A stretch of DNA of 64,000 nt from Saccharibacillus alkalitolerans (GCF_011090185.1 NZ_JAAFGS010000005.1:186001-250000), one strand, 5' to 3'. Shown: positions 25,486 to 37,282, numbered from the stretch's first letter. Numbers and translations are program-made. Notes: generated from the letters alone by a model not told the origin.

Positions 25486-26334
25486 CTATTCAAGCTCGTT
25501 ATAAGACATTAACCGATGAATATGCACCGCCAAATAAGTCAGCTCGTCGTTCGTGACCTTTTTTCTGTGCACCTGCTTCACGTAGTCCTTAATCTTGAAC
25601 GCCCCGTCCATCGCCTGCGGATACAGCGTCGCGATCTGCTCGAACAGCAGGTCGTCTTTGGCCGTCAGCATCCGGTCCGCGTAGAACCGCTCCACGAAGA
25701 ATTTCACGTGCGTAATAAAACGCGTGTAATGGATGTTGTCCGTGTCCAGGTCGATATGCAGCGAGTACCGCACCAGATTGACGATGCTGCCGATCAGCTT
25801 GGCGTACTTCATGCCGTCTTTCGATTCGGATTTGCCGCCCTGGGCATTGATCAGGTGGAAGGCGATATTCGCCGCTTCTTCCTTCGGCAGCTCGATCTCC
25901 AGCCGTTCGTTCATGAGGCGCAGCGCGAACGATCCGATCTCGAATTCTTCCGGATAGAAGTTTTTGATCTCCCAGAAGACCTTGTTCGTGATGTTGATGT
26001 CTTTTTTGAATCGTTCCACGGCAAAGCTCATATGGTCCATCAGCATGAAATAAGTACCGGGATTGAGCTTCGTCTGAAGTTTGCTTTCGGCATAAGCCAT
26101 GATTTCTCGGGTAAGTTCGACATACACGGGCGCGATCGCGTCCAGCATGCCGAGATACTCCTTGACCTTCACGTCGTCGACCGGCACGAACGTCTGGTCG
26201 ACCTGATTTTCGTCGATCAAGCTGCCCGTTTTTTGCCCGTAGCCGATGCCTTTGCCGAATACGATGTATTCCTTATGCTGTTTGTCCTCGACCAACACCA
26301 CGCTGGAATTCAGTACTTTTTTGATCTTGATCAC
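25486..26334 (-). CDS. licT: BglG/LicT-family transcription antiterminator
   Basis: LicT binds a ribonucleic antiterminator (RAT) in the leader of beta-glucoside operons and prevents termination when sugar is present. Its activity is set by PTS phosphorylation of two PRD domains. The 282-residue product has the N-terminal RNA-binding domain (VIKIKKVLNSSVVLVEDKQH, IVFGKGIGYG) and PRD1 and PRD2 with the expected histidines (MLMDHMSFAVER, RYSLHIDL, YLAVHIHRL). I chose the GTG at 26334, which has AGGAAGG upstream and matches LicT N-termini; a GTG three codons earlier is the alternative. It is the last gene of the bgl operon, whose leader carries its target RAT. Confidence 0.92.
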   Translation of the reverse strand: MIKIKKVLNSSVVLVEDKQHKEYIVFGKGIGYGQKTGSLIDENQVDQTFVPVDDVKVKEYLGMLDAIAPVYVELTREIMAYAESKLQTKLNPGTYFMLMDHMSFAVERFKKDINITNKVFWEIKNFYPEEFEIGSFALRLMNERLEIELPKEEAANIAFHLINAQGGKSESKDGMKYAKLIGSIVNLVRYSLHIDLDTDNIHYTRFITHVKFFVERFYADRMLTAKDDLLFEQIATLYPQAMDGAFKIKDYVKQVHRKKVTNDELTYLAVHIHRLMSYNELE

Positions 26335-26375
26335 GCGAATCACCTTCCTGTCGGAAAGATGGGCCCTGCCCCGCT

Positions 26376-29778
<3,403 letters not shown>

Positions 29779-29829
29779 ATCTATGCTCCTTTTTTAGGCT
29801 TTATGAAAGGTTTCAGCGATTTTTCAAAC

Positions 29830-29901
29830 AAAAAAGGACCTAAAACGACAAATCGCGAGATTCGTCATTTTAGGTCCTGCCTGCTTTACCAGTCACATGC
29901 C
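29830..29901 (-). promoter_or_regulatory. RAT antiterminator and overlapping terminator in the bgl leader
   Basis: On the minus strand TGTGACTGGTAAAGCAGGC and the following AGGACCTAAAA resemble the LicT/SacY-type RAT. It overlaps a terminator whose stem is AGGACCTAAAA with TTTTAGGTCCT, followed by TTTTTTG (29830-29878). The two folds are mutually exclusive, the classical arrangement controlled by the LicT encoded at the end of this operon. Confidence 0.88.
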
Positions 29902-29925
29902 TAACGGTTTTATTGGATTGGTGCC

Positions 29926-29954
29926 ATTGTAGCGCATATTTTTGTAAGCGCCAA
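29926..29954 (-). promoter_or_regulatory. bgl operon promoter
   Basis: TTGGCG (29949-29954) and TACAAT (29926-29931) on the minus strand, 17 bp apart, upstream of the RAT leader. Confidence 0.65.
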
Positions 29955-29956
29955 CA
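29943..29956. promoter_or_regulatory. cre site (CcpA operator) over the bgl -35 region
   Basis: TGTAAGCGCCAACA matches the cre consensus TGWAARCGYTWNCW at 13 of 14 positions. It covers the -35 box, so CcpA with P-Ser-HPr would block the promoter. HprK, which makes P-Ser-HPr, is encoded at 20880-21794. Confidence 0.7.
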
Positions 29957-29980
29957 TGAGGATCAATTTTATTTTTCCGT

Positions 29981-30706
29981 TCACTTGCTTTGCCCTATCT
30001 TATAACCCAGTGGCACGAGAAACGAATTGAGTCGCTCTACCAGGGTTTCATCCCATACTTTTTCGGGATTCTTCGCTTCTTCGGCCAACGTTCGGAATTC
30101 CGCATAGTCCGTCGAATCGAGTTCCCGTTCCGCTTTCGCGAGCACTTCCGCCCAGAAGTTCTCCACGTTAAAGTTTTCATCGACCTCGGAGCTATCCGCT
30201 GCAACTGTACTCAAACCTGCGGTTTTTTCGTTGATTTCCCGCTCCAATGTCTTCATTCGCTCTAGTTCTTCGACGCTCATTTCGCTTTCTTTCAATCGTC
30301 CGTCTTCTCCTGCATGTTGGCTGAATAAACTCGCCGCTTCCCGAATCAGTATCGTCAATTGTTCGTAGTCCGAATCCGACATTTGCGACTTCACCGTCTG
30401 CAGTTTGGCTTCCAACTGCTCGTAGGCGTTTAGATCTCCCCCGAAGTTTCCTTTGGAACCGTAAATGGCATCGGCCAAGTAATGATACCCGGCATAGGCT
30501 CCCGTCGGCAGAATCAGTACCGCGGAAAACACCGCCACCAGTATCCGTTTGCGAACCTTCGGCCGATGGCGGTCCGCGTATGCCGATCCGCCCGTCGTTT
30601 CGTTATCTTCGATTTGCGCCGACACTTTACGCAGAACCTCTTCGGGGACTTTCCAGTCGCGGGTCTTCTTTTGCAAGGCGGACCGAATTTCTTGTTCCAA
30701 ACTCAT
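29981..30706 (-). CDS. DUF3600-like membrane protein, probable anti-sigma factor
   Basis: A 241-residue protein with a cytoplasmic N-terminus (SLEQEIRSALQKKTRDWKVP), one membrane segment (KRILVAVFSAVLILPTGAYA) and an extracytoplasmic helical domain (NAYEQLEAKLQTVKSQMSDS and following). This layout, and its position directly after an ECF sigma factor, suggest an anti-sigma factor that releases the sigma factor on an envelope signal. The ATG at 30706 has GGAGG upstream; the ribosome site overlaps the end of the sigma gene. A typical zinc anti-sigma motif (HxxxCxxC) is absent. Confidence 0.65.
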   Translation of the reverse strand: MSLEQEIRSALQKKTRDWKVPEEVLRKVSAQIEDNETTGGSAYADRHRPKVRKRILVAVFSAVLILPTGAYAGYHYLADAIYGSKGNFGGDLNAYEQLEAKLQTVKSQMSDSDYEQLTILIREAASLFSQHAGEDGRLKESEMSVEELERMKTLEREINEKTAGLSTVAADSSEVDENFNVENFWAEVLAKAERELDSTDYAEFRTLAEEAKNPEKVWDETLVERLNSFLVPLGYKIGQSK

Positions 30707-30711
30707 GAATA

Positions 30712-31314
30712 TCATCCTCCCGTTTTCAGGCTGCGTTCTTCCGCAGGTTCCGATTTGGACTGCTGAAGCCGCATAGGCTCGCTTTTGCGCAAACGTCCGA
30801 GCGCGGCATGAATACGCGATTTGACCGTCCCCGTCGGAATGCCCAGCATCTCCGCGATCTCTTCCTGCGCGTAGTCGTTCAGATACCTCAATACGACAAT
30901 CTGACGAAGTTTGTAAGGAAGCCGCCCGATCCGTTCGATCCACTCCCCGCGATCAAGCCGTTCCGCCGACTGACCGGAGAAATCCGCTTCTTGCGTTTCC
31001 CGTCCGTATTGCGCTGCCCGCCCTATTTTGCGTACCTGCATCCAGCTTTTTCTTCGGCACGCTTTGACTTGGCGCAGCGCAATTCCCGTAAGCCACGGCC
31101 GAAAAGCGCGACTTCGATCGAATTGACGCAAATTCCGATGGACCTGCAAGTAGGTTTCCTGCATCACGTCTTGGGCGTCTTCGGCATTTCCGACCAGCAG
31201 ACGAATGATTTTGTAAAGCTCTCCCGCCGTTTGGTTGTATAATTCGGCGTAAGCGGCAGAACTGCCGGCAAGGGCGCGCTCGATCAAATCCTGCTGCTCT
31301 TCTTTTCGCTCCAT
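30712..31314 (-). CDS. ECF-type RNA polymerase sigma factor
   Basis: A 200-residue sigma-70 family protein with region 2 (YAELYNQTAGELYKIIRLLV, then EDAQDVMQETYLQVHRNL) and region 4 (YKLRQIVVLRYLNDYAQEEI, then MLGIPTGTVKSRIHAAL). AAAGGAG precedes the ATG. Its stop lies 5 bp before the start of the membrane regulator, so the two are surely cotranscribed. The promoters it recognises are unknown; I could not see a clear ECF promoter upstream for autoregulation. Confidence 0.9.
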   Translation of the reverse strand: MERKEEQQDLIERALAGSSAAYAELYNQTAGELYKIIRLLVGNAEDAQDVMQETYLQVHRNLRQFDRSRAFRPWLTGIALRQVKACRRKSWMQVRKIGRAAQYGRETQEADFSGQSAERLDRGEWIERIGRLPYKLRQIVVLRYLNDYAQEEIAEMLGIPTGTVKSRIHAALGRLRKSEPMRLQQSKSEPAEERSLKTGG

Positions 31315-31401
31315 TCGATCTCTCCTTTCTCTCTTTCTCTATGTATTGGCGGTTTTGCTCTTTTCCGTTCGTTTTTTTATTCATACGCGCTAAACCCAAA
31401 T

Positions 31402-31443
31402 AAAAAAGCTTTATCGGAACGAAAACTTTCGCCGATAAAGCTT
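31402..31443 (-). terminator. Terminator of yuzB
   Basis: AAGCTTTATCGG and CCGATAAAGCTT form a perfect 12-bp stem on the minus strand, followed by TTTTTA, 45 bp after the yuzB stop. Confidence 0.9.
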
Positions 31444-31488
31444 GCAGGTCCATGATGAAGTTGCAGCCGTCGGGCCGCTTTTTTGATT

Positions 31489-31746
31489 TCAATCCAAATC
31501 CAGCGACGCCCACGGATCTTCTTCGTTCATCTTCGAGTCGATCGCTTTCTCCAACGCTTCCGGCGTATCGGCTTCCACGACTTCGCCGTTAACCATCGCG
31601 TACGGGCCGAAGTCGCATTGGCCGCAGTTGCCCAGGCAGCCGTATTCGATCACGTCGTATTCCGGATTCGCTTCCAGATTGTCGAACAGGTCATGGGTGC
31701 CGTGGTGCATGTTGCTCGCGCAGAACTCGATTATCGGTCTGATCAT
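31489..31746 (-). CDS. yuzB: YuzB family protein (DUF1450)
   Basis: An 85-residue protein with cysteines in IEFCASN and the CLGNCGQCDFGPYAMVNG motif, like a thioredoxin-fold (2Fe-2S) ferredoxin fragment. The function of DUF1450 is unknown. It lies divergent to the NifU-like gene yutI, sharing a promoter region, as in Bacillus where yuzB, yutJ and yutI are neighbours. This context hints at iron-sulfur metabolism, which is inference. Confidence 0.82.
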   Translation of the reverse strand: MIRPIIEFCASNMHHGTHDLFDNLEANPEYDVIEYGCLGNCGQCDFGPYAMVNGEVVEADTPEALEKAIDSKMNEEDPWASLDLD

Positions 31747-31805
31747 GATTTTCTCACCTATTCTTATTTATTCTCAGCCGCATGGCGGCAAACATGGAAT
31801 GCTTC

Positions 31806-31854
31806 TTTAAATTTCGGTCCATCTATATTATAATACAAGAGAGACTTTTGCAAA
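31806..31854. promoter_or_regulatory. Overlapping divergent promoters of yuzB and yutI
   Basis: Plus strand: TTTAAA (31806-31811) and TATAAT (31829-31834), 17-bp spacing. Minus strand: TTTGCA (31849-31854) and TATAAT (31827-31832), 16-bp spacing. The two -10 boxes overlap within TATTATAATA, so only one direction can be used at a time. Confidence 0.55.
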
Positions 31855-31952
31855 ACGCGTAGTGATTTTTCACGAAATTTGCAATCGAATTCTCCGAAGT
31901 GGTTAAGCCGTTCCGACTGTACGCTTCAAACATTTGAGAGGAGCTGACTATA

Positions 31953-32198
31953 ATGAGTGAAAATACACAACTCGACATGTACGATGAGGTATCCGACGTT
32001 CTGGACAAACTGCGTCCTTTCCTGCAGCGCGACGGCGGAGACGTTGAACTGGTCGACGTCGAAGACGGCATCGTGAAGCTGAAGCTGGTCGGCGCTTGCG
32101 GCAGCTGCCCGAGCTCCACGATCACGCTGAAAGCCGGCATCGAACGCGCGCTGTTCGAAGAAGTCGAAGGCGTCAACGAAGTTATCCAAGTGTTCTAA
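31953..32198 (+). CDS. yutI: NifU C-terminal domain scaffold protein (Nfu/YutI)
   Basis: An 81-residue Fe-S cluster carrier with the CxxC motif [20 protein letters not shown] (Cys49, Cys52) and the usual [14 protein letters not shown] start. It probably assembles or transfers 4Fe-4S clusters as a dimer. GAGAGGAGC precedes the ATG. The promoter is shared with divergent yuzB. Together with the IscA-family gene at 22 kb, the window holds two cluster carriers. Confidence 0.92.
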   Translation: MSENTQLDMYDEVSDVLDKLRPFLQRDGGDVELVDVEDGIVKLKLVGACGSCPSSTITLKAGIERALFEEVEGVNEVIQVF

Positions 32199-32215
32199 GA
32201 TCGGATTTCGCGAAA

Positions 32216-32243
32216 GGCGTTCGCTGCGGCGGGCGTCTTTTTT
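32216..32243 (+). terminator. yutI terminator
   Basis: GGCGTTCGC pairs with GCGGGCGTC through three wobble pairs and is followed by TTTTTT, 17 bp after the stop. Confidence 0.65.
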
Positions 32244-32313
32244 GCATTTTCAGAACCCGGCTGCCGTGCTCGATCGGACTTTTATATGTCGATTCTCTAC
32301 CTTTCTGCATTTA

Positions 32314-32361
32314 AATCTTGACACCGTAAAGTTCTAGTCATATCTTTATAGTGTCAAGATT
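32314..32361 (+). promoter_or_regulatory. Promoter framed by 11-bp inverted arms, likely TetR operator
   Basis: AATCTTGACAC (32314-32324) and GTGTCAAGATT (32351-32361) are perfect inverted copies. The left arm contains a consensus -35 TTGACA (32318-32323) with TATCTT (32341-32346) 17 bp downstream. The arms would let the downstream TetR protein repress its own operon. Confidence 0.65.
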
Positions 32362-32379
32362 GCATGAAGGAGGTTCCTT

Positions 32380-32985
32380 TTGAAAGAAACAGCTTACCAT
32401 CACGGCGATTTGCGCAATACCCTCATCGAGAACGGAATCGAGTTGATCAATGAGGACGGGGTCGGCGGATTTTCGCTGCGCAAAGTTGCGGCACGCTGCG
32501 GAGTCAGCCACGCTGCGCCCTACAGTCATTTCAAGGATGTGCAGGAGCTGCTTTCCGCCATGGCCGATCACGTTACGTCACAATTCACGGAGTCCTTGCG
32601 CCGCTCCGTCGAAGGCGATTACGCTCCGCAGGAAGCGATGAATCGCCTGGGTACCGCCTACATTGCTTTTTTCCAGCAGCATCCGGCTTATTTTCCGTTT
32701 CTGTTCTTTCAATCGGGCATTACGATTCAGGTAGACGGCGAAATCGACGGCGCCCCGCCTTATCCCCCCTTTGCCGTTTTCCGTGAAACGGGGATTCGCT
32801 TATTCAGAAGCCAGGGGCTGCCGGAAGAAACAGACGGCAAAATGCTGCTCGCCTTCTGGTCGCTGGTGCACGGCGTCGCTTCTTTGCTGACCAGCAGCGG
32901 GATCCGTTACTCGGGCGATTGGCAGGAAGTCTGGCAAACCATTCTTCATTCCGGAGGCGATATGCATGAAAATGATCGTACATGA
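32380..32985 (+). CDS. TetR/AcrR family transcriptional regulator
   Basis: A 201-residue regulator with the N-terminal helix-turn-helix (FSLRKVAARCGVSHAAPYSH) and a C-terminal ligand domain of the TetR_C_33/WHG type (MNRLGTAYIAFFQQHPAYFP, LFFQSG). The start is TTG with AGGAGG six bases upstream. It overlaps the next gene by 20 bp and heads an operon of two flavodoxin-like proteins, so it probably controls a response to quinones or other electrophiles. The ligand is unknown. Confidence 0.88.
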   Translation: MKETAYHHGDLRNTLIENGIELINEDGVGGFSLRKVAARCGVSHAAPYSHFKDVQELLSAMADHVTSQFTESLRRSVEGDYAPQEAMNRLGTAYIAFFQQHPAYFPFLFFQSGITIQVDGEIDGAPPYPPFAVFRETGIRLFRSQGLPEETDGKMLLAFWSLVHGVASLLTSSGIRYSGDWQEVWQTILHSGGDMHENDRT

Positions 32986-33472
32986 TTTGGAAGAAGCCGG
33001 GGAGATCTCCTGGCTGCGGGAATTCGGGGCAGGGCAGGACGTGATCGGAAGCGAAGACGCCGTCATTCGTCACTGTACGGGATGCTTTGGCTGTTGGACA
33101 CGTACTCCGGGAACTTGCGTCCTGAAAGACGAATACCGCCATTTAGGAGCGCGTCTTGCGGTTTGCGACGAGATGATCCTGATCAGCCGCTGCACCTATG
33201 GCGGGTACAGTCCCTTTGTGTGCAATGTGATGAACCGAACCCTTTCTTACGTACTGCCTTATTTCCGGACGCTGGAAGGACAAACGCATCATCAACCTCG
33301 ATACGAGCAGGCGATCCGATTGACGGCTTGCTTTTACGGGGAGAACATGACGGAAAAAGAATGCGGAACGGCGCGGTCGCTCGTGCGGGCCAATGCGCTG
33401 AACCTCGGTGCCGAGCGCTTCGAAGTTTCCTTTTACGATAACGTTCGGCAGCTGAAGGAGGCCTTGGCTTGA
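32966..33472 (+). CDS. Flavodoxin-family protein with CxGCxxCW motif
   Basis: A 168-residue protein with HCTGCFGCWTRTPGTCVLKD, the cysteine-bearing motif of iron-sulfur flavoprotein-like reductases, and the flavodoxin-fold segments EMILISRCTYGGYSPFVCNV. The usual N-terminal FMN phosphate loop (NGSPR-type) is missing; the protein starts directly with MKMIVHDLEEAGE. This short form is a known family as I recall, often paired with a second flavodoxin-like protein as here. The ATG has GGAGGCGATA upstream and overlaps the TetR gene. Confidence 0.75.
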   Translation: MKMIVHDLEEAGEISWLREFGAGQDVIGSEDAVIRHCTGCFGCWTRTPGTCVLKDEYRHLGARLAVCDEMILISRCTYGGYSPFVCNVMNRTLSYVLPYFRTLEGQTHHQPRYEQAIRLTACFYGENMTEKECGTARSLVRANALNLGAERFEVSFYDNVRQLKEALA

Positions 33473-34158
33473 AGATCGCGATGATTAACGGCAGCCCTAA
33501 AGGCGGCGCGACTAATTCCGGTTTCCTGCTGGACAAGCTTCGTCCTCTGCTTCCGCGGGAGGCCGAGATTTCGACATACCGCGTCGGACCGAAAGCTTTA
33601 AAAGAAGAAGATTACGACGAACTTTACCGCACGGACATCCTCGTTCTTTCTTTCCCTCTCTATTTCGATGCCGTACCTTCTCATTTGCTGCGGATGATGA
33701 CGGAAATGGAACAGCGTCGTCCGGTCGACGAAAGTCAGCGAACGATACGCGTGTATGCCATGGTCAACAACGGGTTTTTCGAAGGAGATCAGTGCAAGCT
33801 TGCGGTGAATATCGTCGAAAACTGGTGCGAACGCTGCGGTTTTCATTTCGGTACCGCTTTCGGACACGGTGCCGGCGAAATGTTCAGTTCTCTCGGGAAT
33901 GTTCCGGTAGGATCCGGACCGCTAAAAAATCTGGGCTTTGCTCTGGAACATCTGGTTCACTCGATTCGAAGCGGCGAGCATGCGGAACCTTTTTTCACGC
34001 AGCCCAAATTTCCGCGGTTCCTCTGGCAGCTGTCTTCCACCCGACTTTTCTGGCACGGTGCCGCCAAGAAGAACGGATTGAAGCCCAAAGACCTGAGAAG
34101 ACGCCCGGGCATTCCGCCGATCCGTCTATCGCCGCCGGAAAACGACGTGAAACGTTGA
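33469..34158 (+). CDS. NAD(P)H-dependent oxidoreductase, flavodoxin-like
   Basis: A 229-residue protein beginning KIAMINGSPKGGATNSGFLL, the FMN phosphate-binding loop of the flavodoxin fold, followed by VLSFPLYFDAVPSHLLRMMT. It lacks the CxGCxxCW motif of its neighbour, so the pair look complementary. The C-terminal 60 residues are basic and extend past the fold. The start is TTG, overlapping the previous stop (TTGA), with AAGGAGG upstream: tight translational coupling. It is the last gene of the TetR operon. Confidence 0.75.
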   Translation: MKIAMINGSPKGGATNSGFLLDKLRPLLPREAEISTYRVGPKALKEEDYDELYRTDILVLSFPLYFDAVPSHLLRMMTEMEQRRPVDESQRTIRVYAMVNNGFFEGDQCKLAVNIVENWCERCGFHFGTAFGHGAGEMFSSLGNVPVGSGPLKNLGFALEHLVHSIRSGEHAEPFFTQPKFPRFLWQLSSTRLFWHGAAKKNGLKPKDLRRRPGIPPIRLSPPENDVKR

Positions 34159-34196
34159 GATCATGTATGCTGCCTTGCACCAAGCCTGCCCGACAG

Positions 34197-34232
34197 AAAA
34201 AGCCGTGCATCCCGCATTCGGGATACACGGCT
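34197..34232. terminator. Bidirectional terminator between the TetR operon and metQ
   Basis: AGCCGTGCATCCCG and CGGGATACACGGCT form the stem; the minus strand continues TTTTTC and the plus strand TTTCG, so it serves metQ best. Confidence 0.8.
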
Positions 34233-34266
34233 TTCGTTATTCGATCTCGCGCGGTTTACAAAAATC

Positions 34267-35118
34267 TTAGAACGCCGGGATGATCTCGCCTTTGTACTGT
34301 TCTTCGATGAACTTTTTCGTATCGGCGGAATTCAGCGCGGCAATCAGCTTCTTGACCGCGTCGGAATCTTTGTTGTCCTGACGGGTAACCAGCAGGTTGG
34401 CGTAAGGCACGTCGCTGTCTTCTTTGAACAGGGCGTCTTCGCCCGGCGACAGGTCGGCTTCCAGCGCATAGTTGGCGTTGATCATGGCCAGATCGACTTC
34501 GTCCAGCTGACGAGGGATCGCTGCGGCTTCCATCGGGAGGAATTTCAAGTTTTTCGAATTTTCCGTGATGTCCTGCTCGGTCGACGTGATATCCGCGCCT
34601 TCTTTAAGCTTAACGAGACCTTGTTTTTGCAGCAGCAGCAGAGCGCGCGCCGTATTCGTCGGGTCGTTCGGGATCGCTACGGTCGCGCCGTCGGCCAGCT
34701 CGTCGATCGACTTGATCTTTTTCGAGTAACCCGCGAACGGTTCGATATGAACCGAAGCTACGCTGACCAGATCCGTGCCGTTTTTCTCGTTCTGAACGTC
34801 CAGATAAGACTGCGTTTGGAAGAAGTTCGCGTCCAGCGATTTTTCGGCCAACTGCGTGTTCGGCAGGATATAATCCGCGAACTGGACGATCTCGAGGTTT
34901 ACGCCTTCTTTGGCCAATTCCGGCTTGATGTGCTCCAGAATTTCCGCGTGAGGAACCGGCGAAGCGCCGACTTTCAGCGTAGCCGTCTCGGCGGGTTTAT
35001 CGGCATCGCCGGAAGCGGCATTGTCCGTCGAAGCGTTCGTTCCGCCGTTGTTATTGCCGCATGCCGCCAGCAGCGCGACGAGCGAAAGCGTGAGTACTGC
35101 GAGAATCCATTTTTTCAT
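34267..35118 (-). CDS. metQ: Methionine ABC transporter substrate-binding lipoprotein
   Basis: A 283-residue NlpA/MetQ lipoprotein with the lipobox LVALLAAC and typical blocks TLKVGASPVPHAEIL, NLEIVQFADYILPN, SLDANFFQTQSYLD, ATVAIPNDPTNTARAL. It binds methionine outside the cell for the MetNI transporter. The ATG at 35118 follows a GGAG-type ribosome site; the frame stays open into metI but this is not used. It is the last gene of metN-metI-metQ, under the SAM-I riboswitch at 37.0-37.2 kb. Confidence 0.93.
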   Translation of the reverse strand: MKKWILAVLTLSLVALLAACGNNNGGTNASTDNAASGDADKPAETATLKVGASPVPHAEILEHIKPELAKEGVNLEIVQFADYILPNTQLAEKSLDANFFQTQSYLDVQNEKNGTDLVSVASVHIEPFAGYSKKIKSIDELADGATVAIPNDPTNTARALLLLQKQGLVKLKEGADITSTEQDITENSKNLKFLPMEAAAIPRQLDEVDLAMINANYALEADLSPGEDALFKEDSDVPYANLLVTRQDNKDSDAVKKLIAALNSADTKKFIEEQYKGEIIPAF

Positions 35119-35156
35119 TGTGTTTCTCCCCTTTTGTCGAATGAATGTTGTATGTT

Positions 35157-35828
35157 TTATTTCCGGGTAAAATGAACGACCAGACGATCGCCGACCATCT
35201 GAATGAGCTGCACCATCAGCACGATAATCACAATGGACACGAGCATGACGGCCGTTTCGTAGCGGTAGTAGCCGTAGTTGACGGCCAGGAAGCCCAAGCC
35301 GCCTCCGCCGACCAGCCCCGACATCGCGGTGTACGAGATCAGGGCGATCACGGTGACGGTGAAGCCTGCGATCAGGCCCGGCAGCGACTCGCGCAGAATG
35401 ACTTTGTACACGATCTGCCAAGTGGACGCGCCCATCGCCTGCGCCGCTTCGATCACTCCGCGATCGACCTCGCGCAGCGACGTCTCGACCAGTCTGGCGA
35501 AGAACGGCGCGGCCCCGATGACAAGCGGCGGAATCATGCCGCGCACGCCGATCGACGTGTTGACGATTTCCTTCGTGACCGGAATAAGCGCGATGATCAG
35601 GATGATGAACGGCACGGAGCGCAGGATGTTAACGACGACCGACAGGATGCTGTAGAGCGTTCGCAGCACGGTCGACGAAGACCGGGCCCAGAGAAACAGA
35701 ATAATTCCAATCGGAAGACCGAGGATTAAGGTAAAAAGACTGGAGTAGGCCAGCATTTGAAGCGTCTCGACGGTTGCCTTTCCGAATTCTTCCCAGTTGA
35801 CTTGCGAGAAATCAAGATCGTAGTTCAT
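35157..35828 (-). CDS. metI: Methionine ABC transporter permease
   Basis: A 223-residue membrane protein with five helices and the EAQAMGASTWQIVYKVILRE ATPase-contact loop followed by LPGLIAGFTVTVIAL. It forms the membrane channel of the MetNIQ importer. The start overlaps the metN stop by four bases (ATGA), a sign of translational coupling. Confidence 0.93.
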   Translation of the reverse strand: MNYDLDFSQVNWEEFGKATVETLQMLAYSSLFTLILGLPIGIILFLWARSSSTVLRTLYSILSVVVNILRSVPFIILIIALIPVTKEIVNTSIGVRGMIPPLVIGAAPFFARLVETSLREVDRGVIEAAQAMGASTWQIVYKVILRESLPGLIAGFTVTVIALISYTAMSGLVGGGGLGFLAVNYGYYRYETAVMLVSIVIIVLMVQLIQMVGDRLVVHFTRK

Positions 35829-36841
35829 TGCAGTTCCTCCACTTCAAGCCTCTGTTCGGCAAGCCGCTTCAAGGTGCGTTCGATCGATTCCGCTCGGCCT
35901 TCGAACCGGACGACCAGCTGTCCGTACGGCGTATCCTTGATGCGGGAAATCGTGCCCTGCAGAATCGCGAAGTCCACGCCCGTCTCCTTGACCGTCTGCG
36001 ACATGATCGACTGATACGTCAAATCGCCGATAAAAGTAATTTTGACCGTGCGCGACGATTCCGGATGCGGCGCATGAATCGCTTCGTTCAGCACTTCTCC
36101 GCTATCCGATTCGCGGTTGATAAAGTCTCGCGTGATCGCTTCGCGCGGTTTCAGGAAGACGTCGATCACCGGTCCTTGTTCCGCGATGATGCCGCCGTGA
36201 ATGACCGCGACCTTGTCGCAAATGCTTTGAATGACGTGCATCTCGTGCGTGATGAGCACGATGGTCAGCCCCAGCTTGCGGTTGATGTCGAGCAGCAGCC
36301 GAAGGATCGAATCCGTCGTCTGCGGGTCGAGCGCCGATGTCGCTTCGTCGCACAGCAGCACGCGCGGATCGGTAGCCAGCGCCCGGGCGATGCCGACTCT
36401 CTGCTTCTGTCCGCCGGACAGCTGGGCCGGATATTTTCTCGCATGTTCGGTCAAGCCGACCAGCTCGAGCATCGCTTTGACCTTACGGTCGATTTCCGCT
36501 CGGGACGCCCGCTCCAGCCGAAGCGGGAAAGCGATGTTGTCGTACACGGTCGCCGACGACAGCAGATTGAAATGCTGGAAAATCATCCCGATGCGGCGGC
36601 GCTGCCGCTGCAGCTGGCTTTTGCCGAGCCGGGCCATATCGGTGTCTCCGATCCAGACGGAGCCGCTCGTCGGCCGTTCCAGCATATTGATGCATCGGAT
36701 CAGGGTACTTTTGCCGGCTCCGGAATGACCGATGATGCCGAAAATTTCTCCCTCTCCGATCTCAAGATTGATTCCGTTAAGCGCGGTTGTGGTCTTGGAC
36801 CCTGTCGTATAAGTCTTAACCAGATTTTTGATGGTGATCAC
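35825..36841 (-). CDS. metN: Methionine ABC transporter ATP-binding protein
   Basis: A 338-residue ATPase with Walker A (GHSGAGKST), Q-loop (GMIFQHFNLL), signature (LSGGQKQRV), Walker B (VLLCDEATSALD) and switch (LITHEMHV), plus the C-terminal NIL domain (about residues 260-338) that binds methionine and gives trans-inhibition. I chose the GTG at 36841 because AGGAGG lies ten bases upstream. It is the first gene after the SAM-I riboswitch. Confidence 0.94.
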   Translation of the reverse strand: MITIKNLVKTYTTGSKTTTALNGINLEIGEGEIFGIIGHSGAGKSTLIRCINMLERPTSGSVWIGDTDMARLGKSQLQRQRRRIGMIFQHFNLLSSATVYDNIAFPLRLERASRAEIDRKVKAMLELVGLTEHARKYPAQLSGGQKQRVGIARALATDPRVLLCDEATSALDPQTTDSILRLLLDINRKLGLTIVLITHEMHVIQSICDKVAVIHGGIIAEQGPVIDVFLKPREAITRDFINRESDSGEVLNEAIHAPHPESSRTVKITFIGDLTYQSIMSQTVKETGVDFAILQGTISRIKDTPYGQLVVRFEGRAESIERTLKRLAEQRLEVEELQ

Positions 36842-36990
36842 TCGGTGTGTTCCTCCTACTCGGCTGGCGCCGCTGCTTTGCTCATTGCGCACCTACTTCA
36901 TGCTCCGCGCTGACGCTTTAAAGCTTCCGTTTAGATGAAGACGGAATTTCCGGCTTCTCTCCCCGGCAGATTGCTTCTTGATAAATCAAA

Positions 36991-37180
36991 GAGCCCTTTT
37001 TGGTAGACAAAAAGGGCTCGCATCGTATGCGTAGAGTCACCTTCTCATCTACCAGAACCCATTCTCGGTTCTGTAGGAATTAGCACCATGACACCCTGCG
37101 CGTCTGTCTCTTCGGACATTCGCATGCAGGATCGGTTGCCGGGCTTCATCGGGCCTGTCCCTCCGCCTCTCTCGATAAGA
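36991..37180 (-). ncRNA. SAM-I riboswitch (S-box) with terminator, upstream of metNIQ
   Basis: On the minus strand all conserved S-box elements appear in order: CTTATCGAGAG (5' end near 37180), GGCGGAGGGA, GGCCCGATGAAGCCCGGCAA, GGTGCTAATTCC and AGATGAGAAG (near 37040). The terminator stem GAGCCCTTTTTG with CAAAAAGGGCTC (36991-37019) follows. SAM binding would favour termination and shut off methionine uptake. Confidence 0.97.
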
Positions 37181-37253
37181 AAAAATCAAGGTTATATAAT
37201 TGGGTGATTCCGGGTTCCGCCGTGCGTGGACGCTCCGGCTAAATCCTTAACTC

Positions 37254-37282
37254 AGTATATTCAGTTTAACATCGTTTGTAAA
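37254..37282 (-). promoter_or_regulatory. Promoter of the metNIQ operon
   Basis: TTTACA (37277-37282) and TATACT (37254-37259) on the minus strand with 17-bp spacing, about 75 bp upstream of the riboswitch. Confidence 0.7.
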
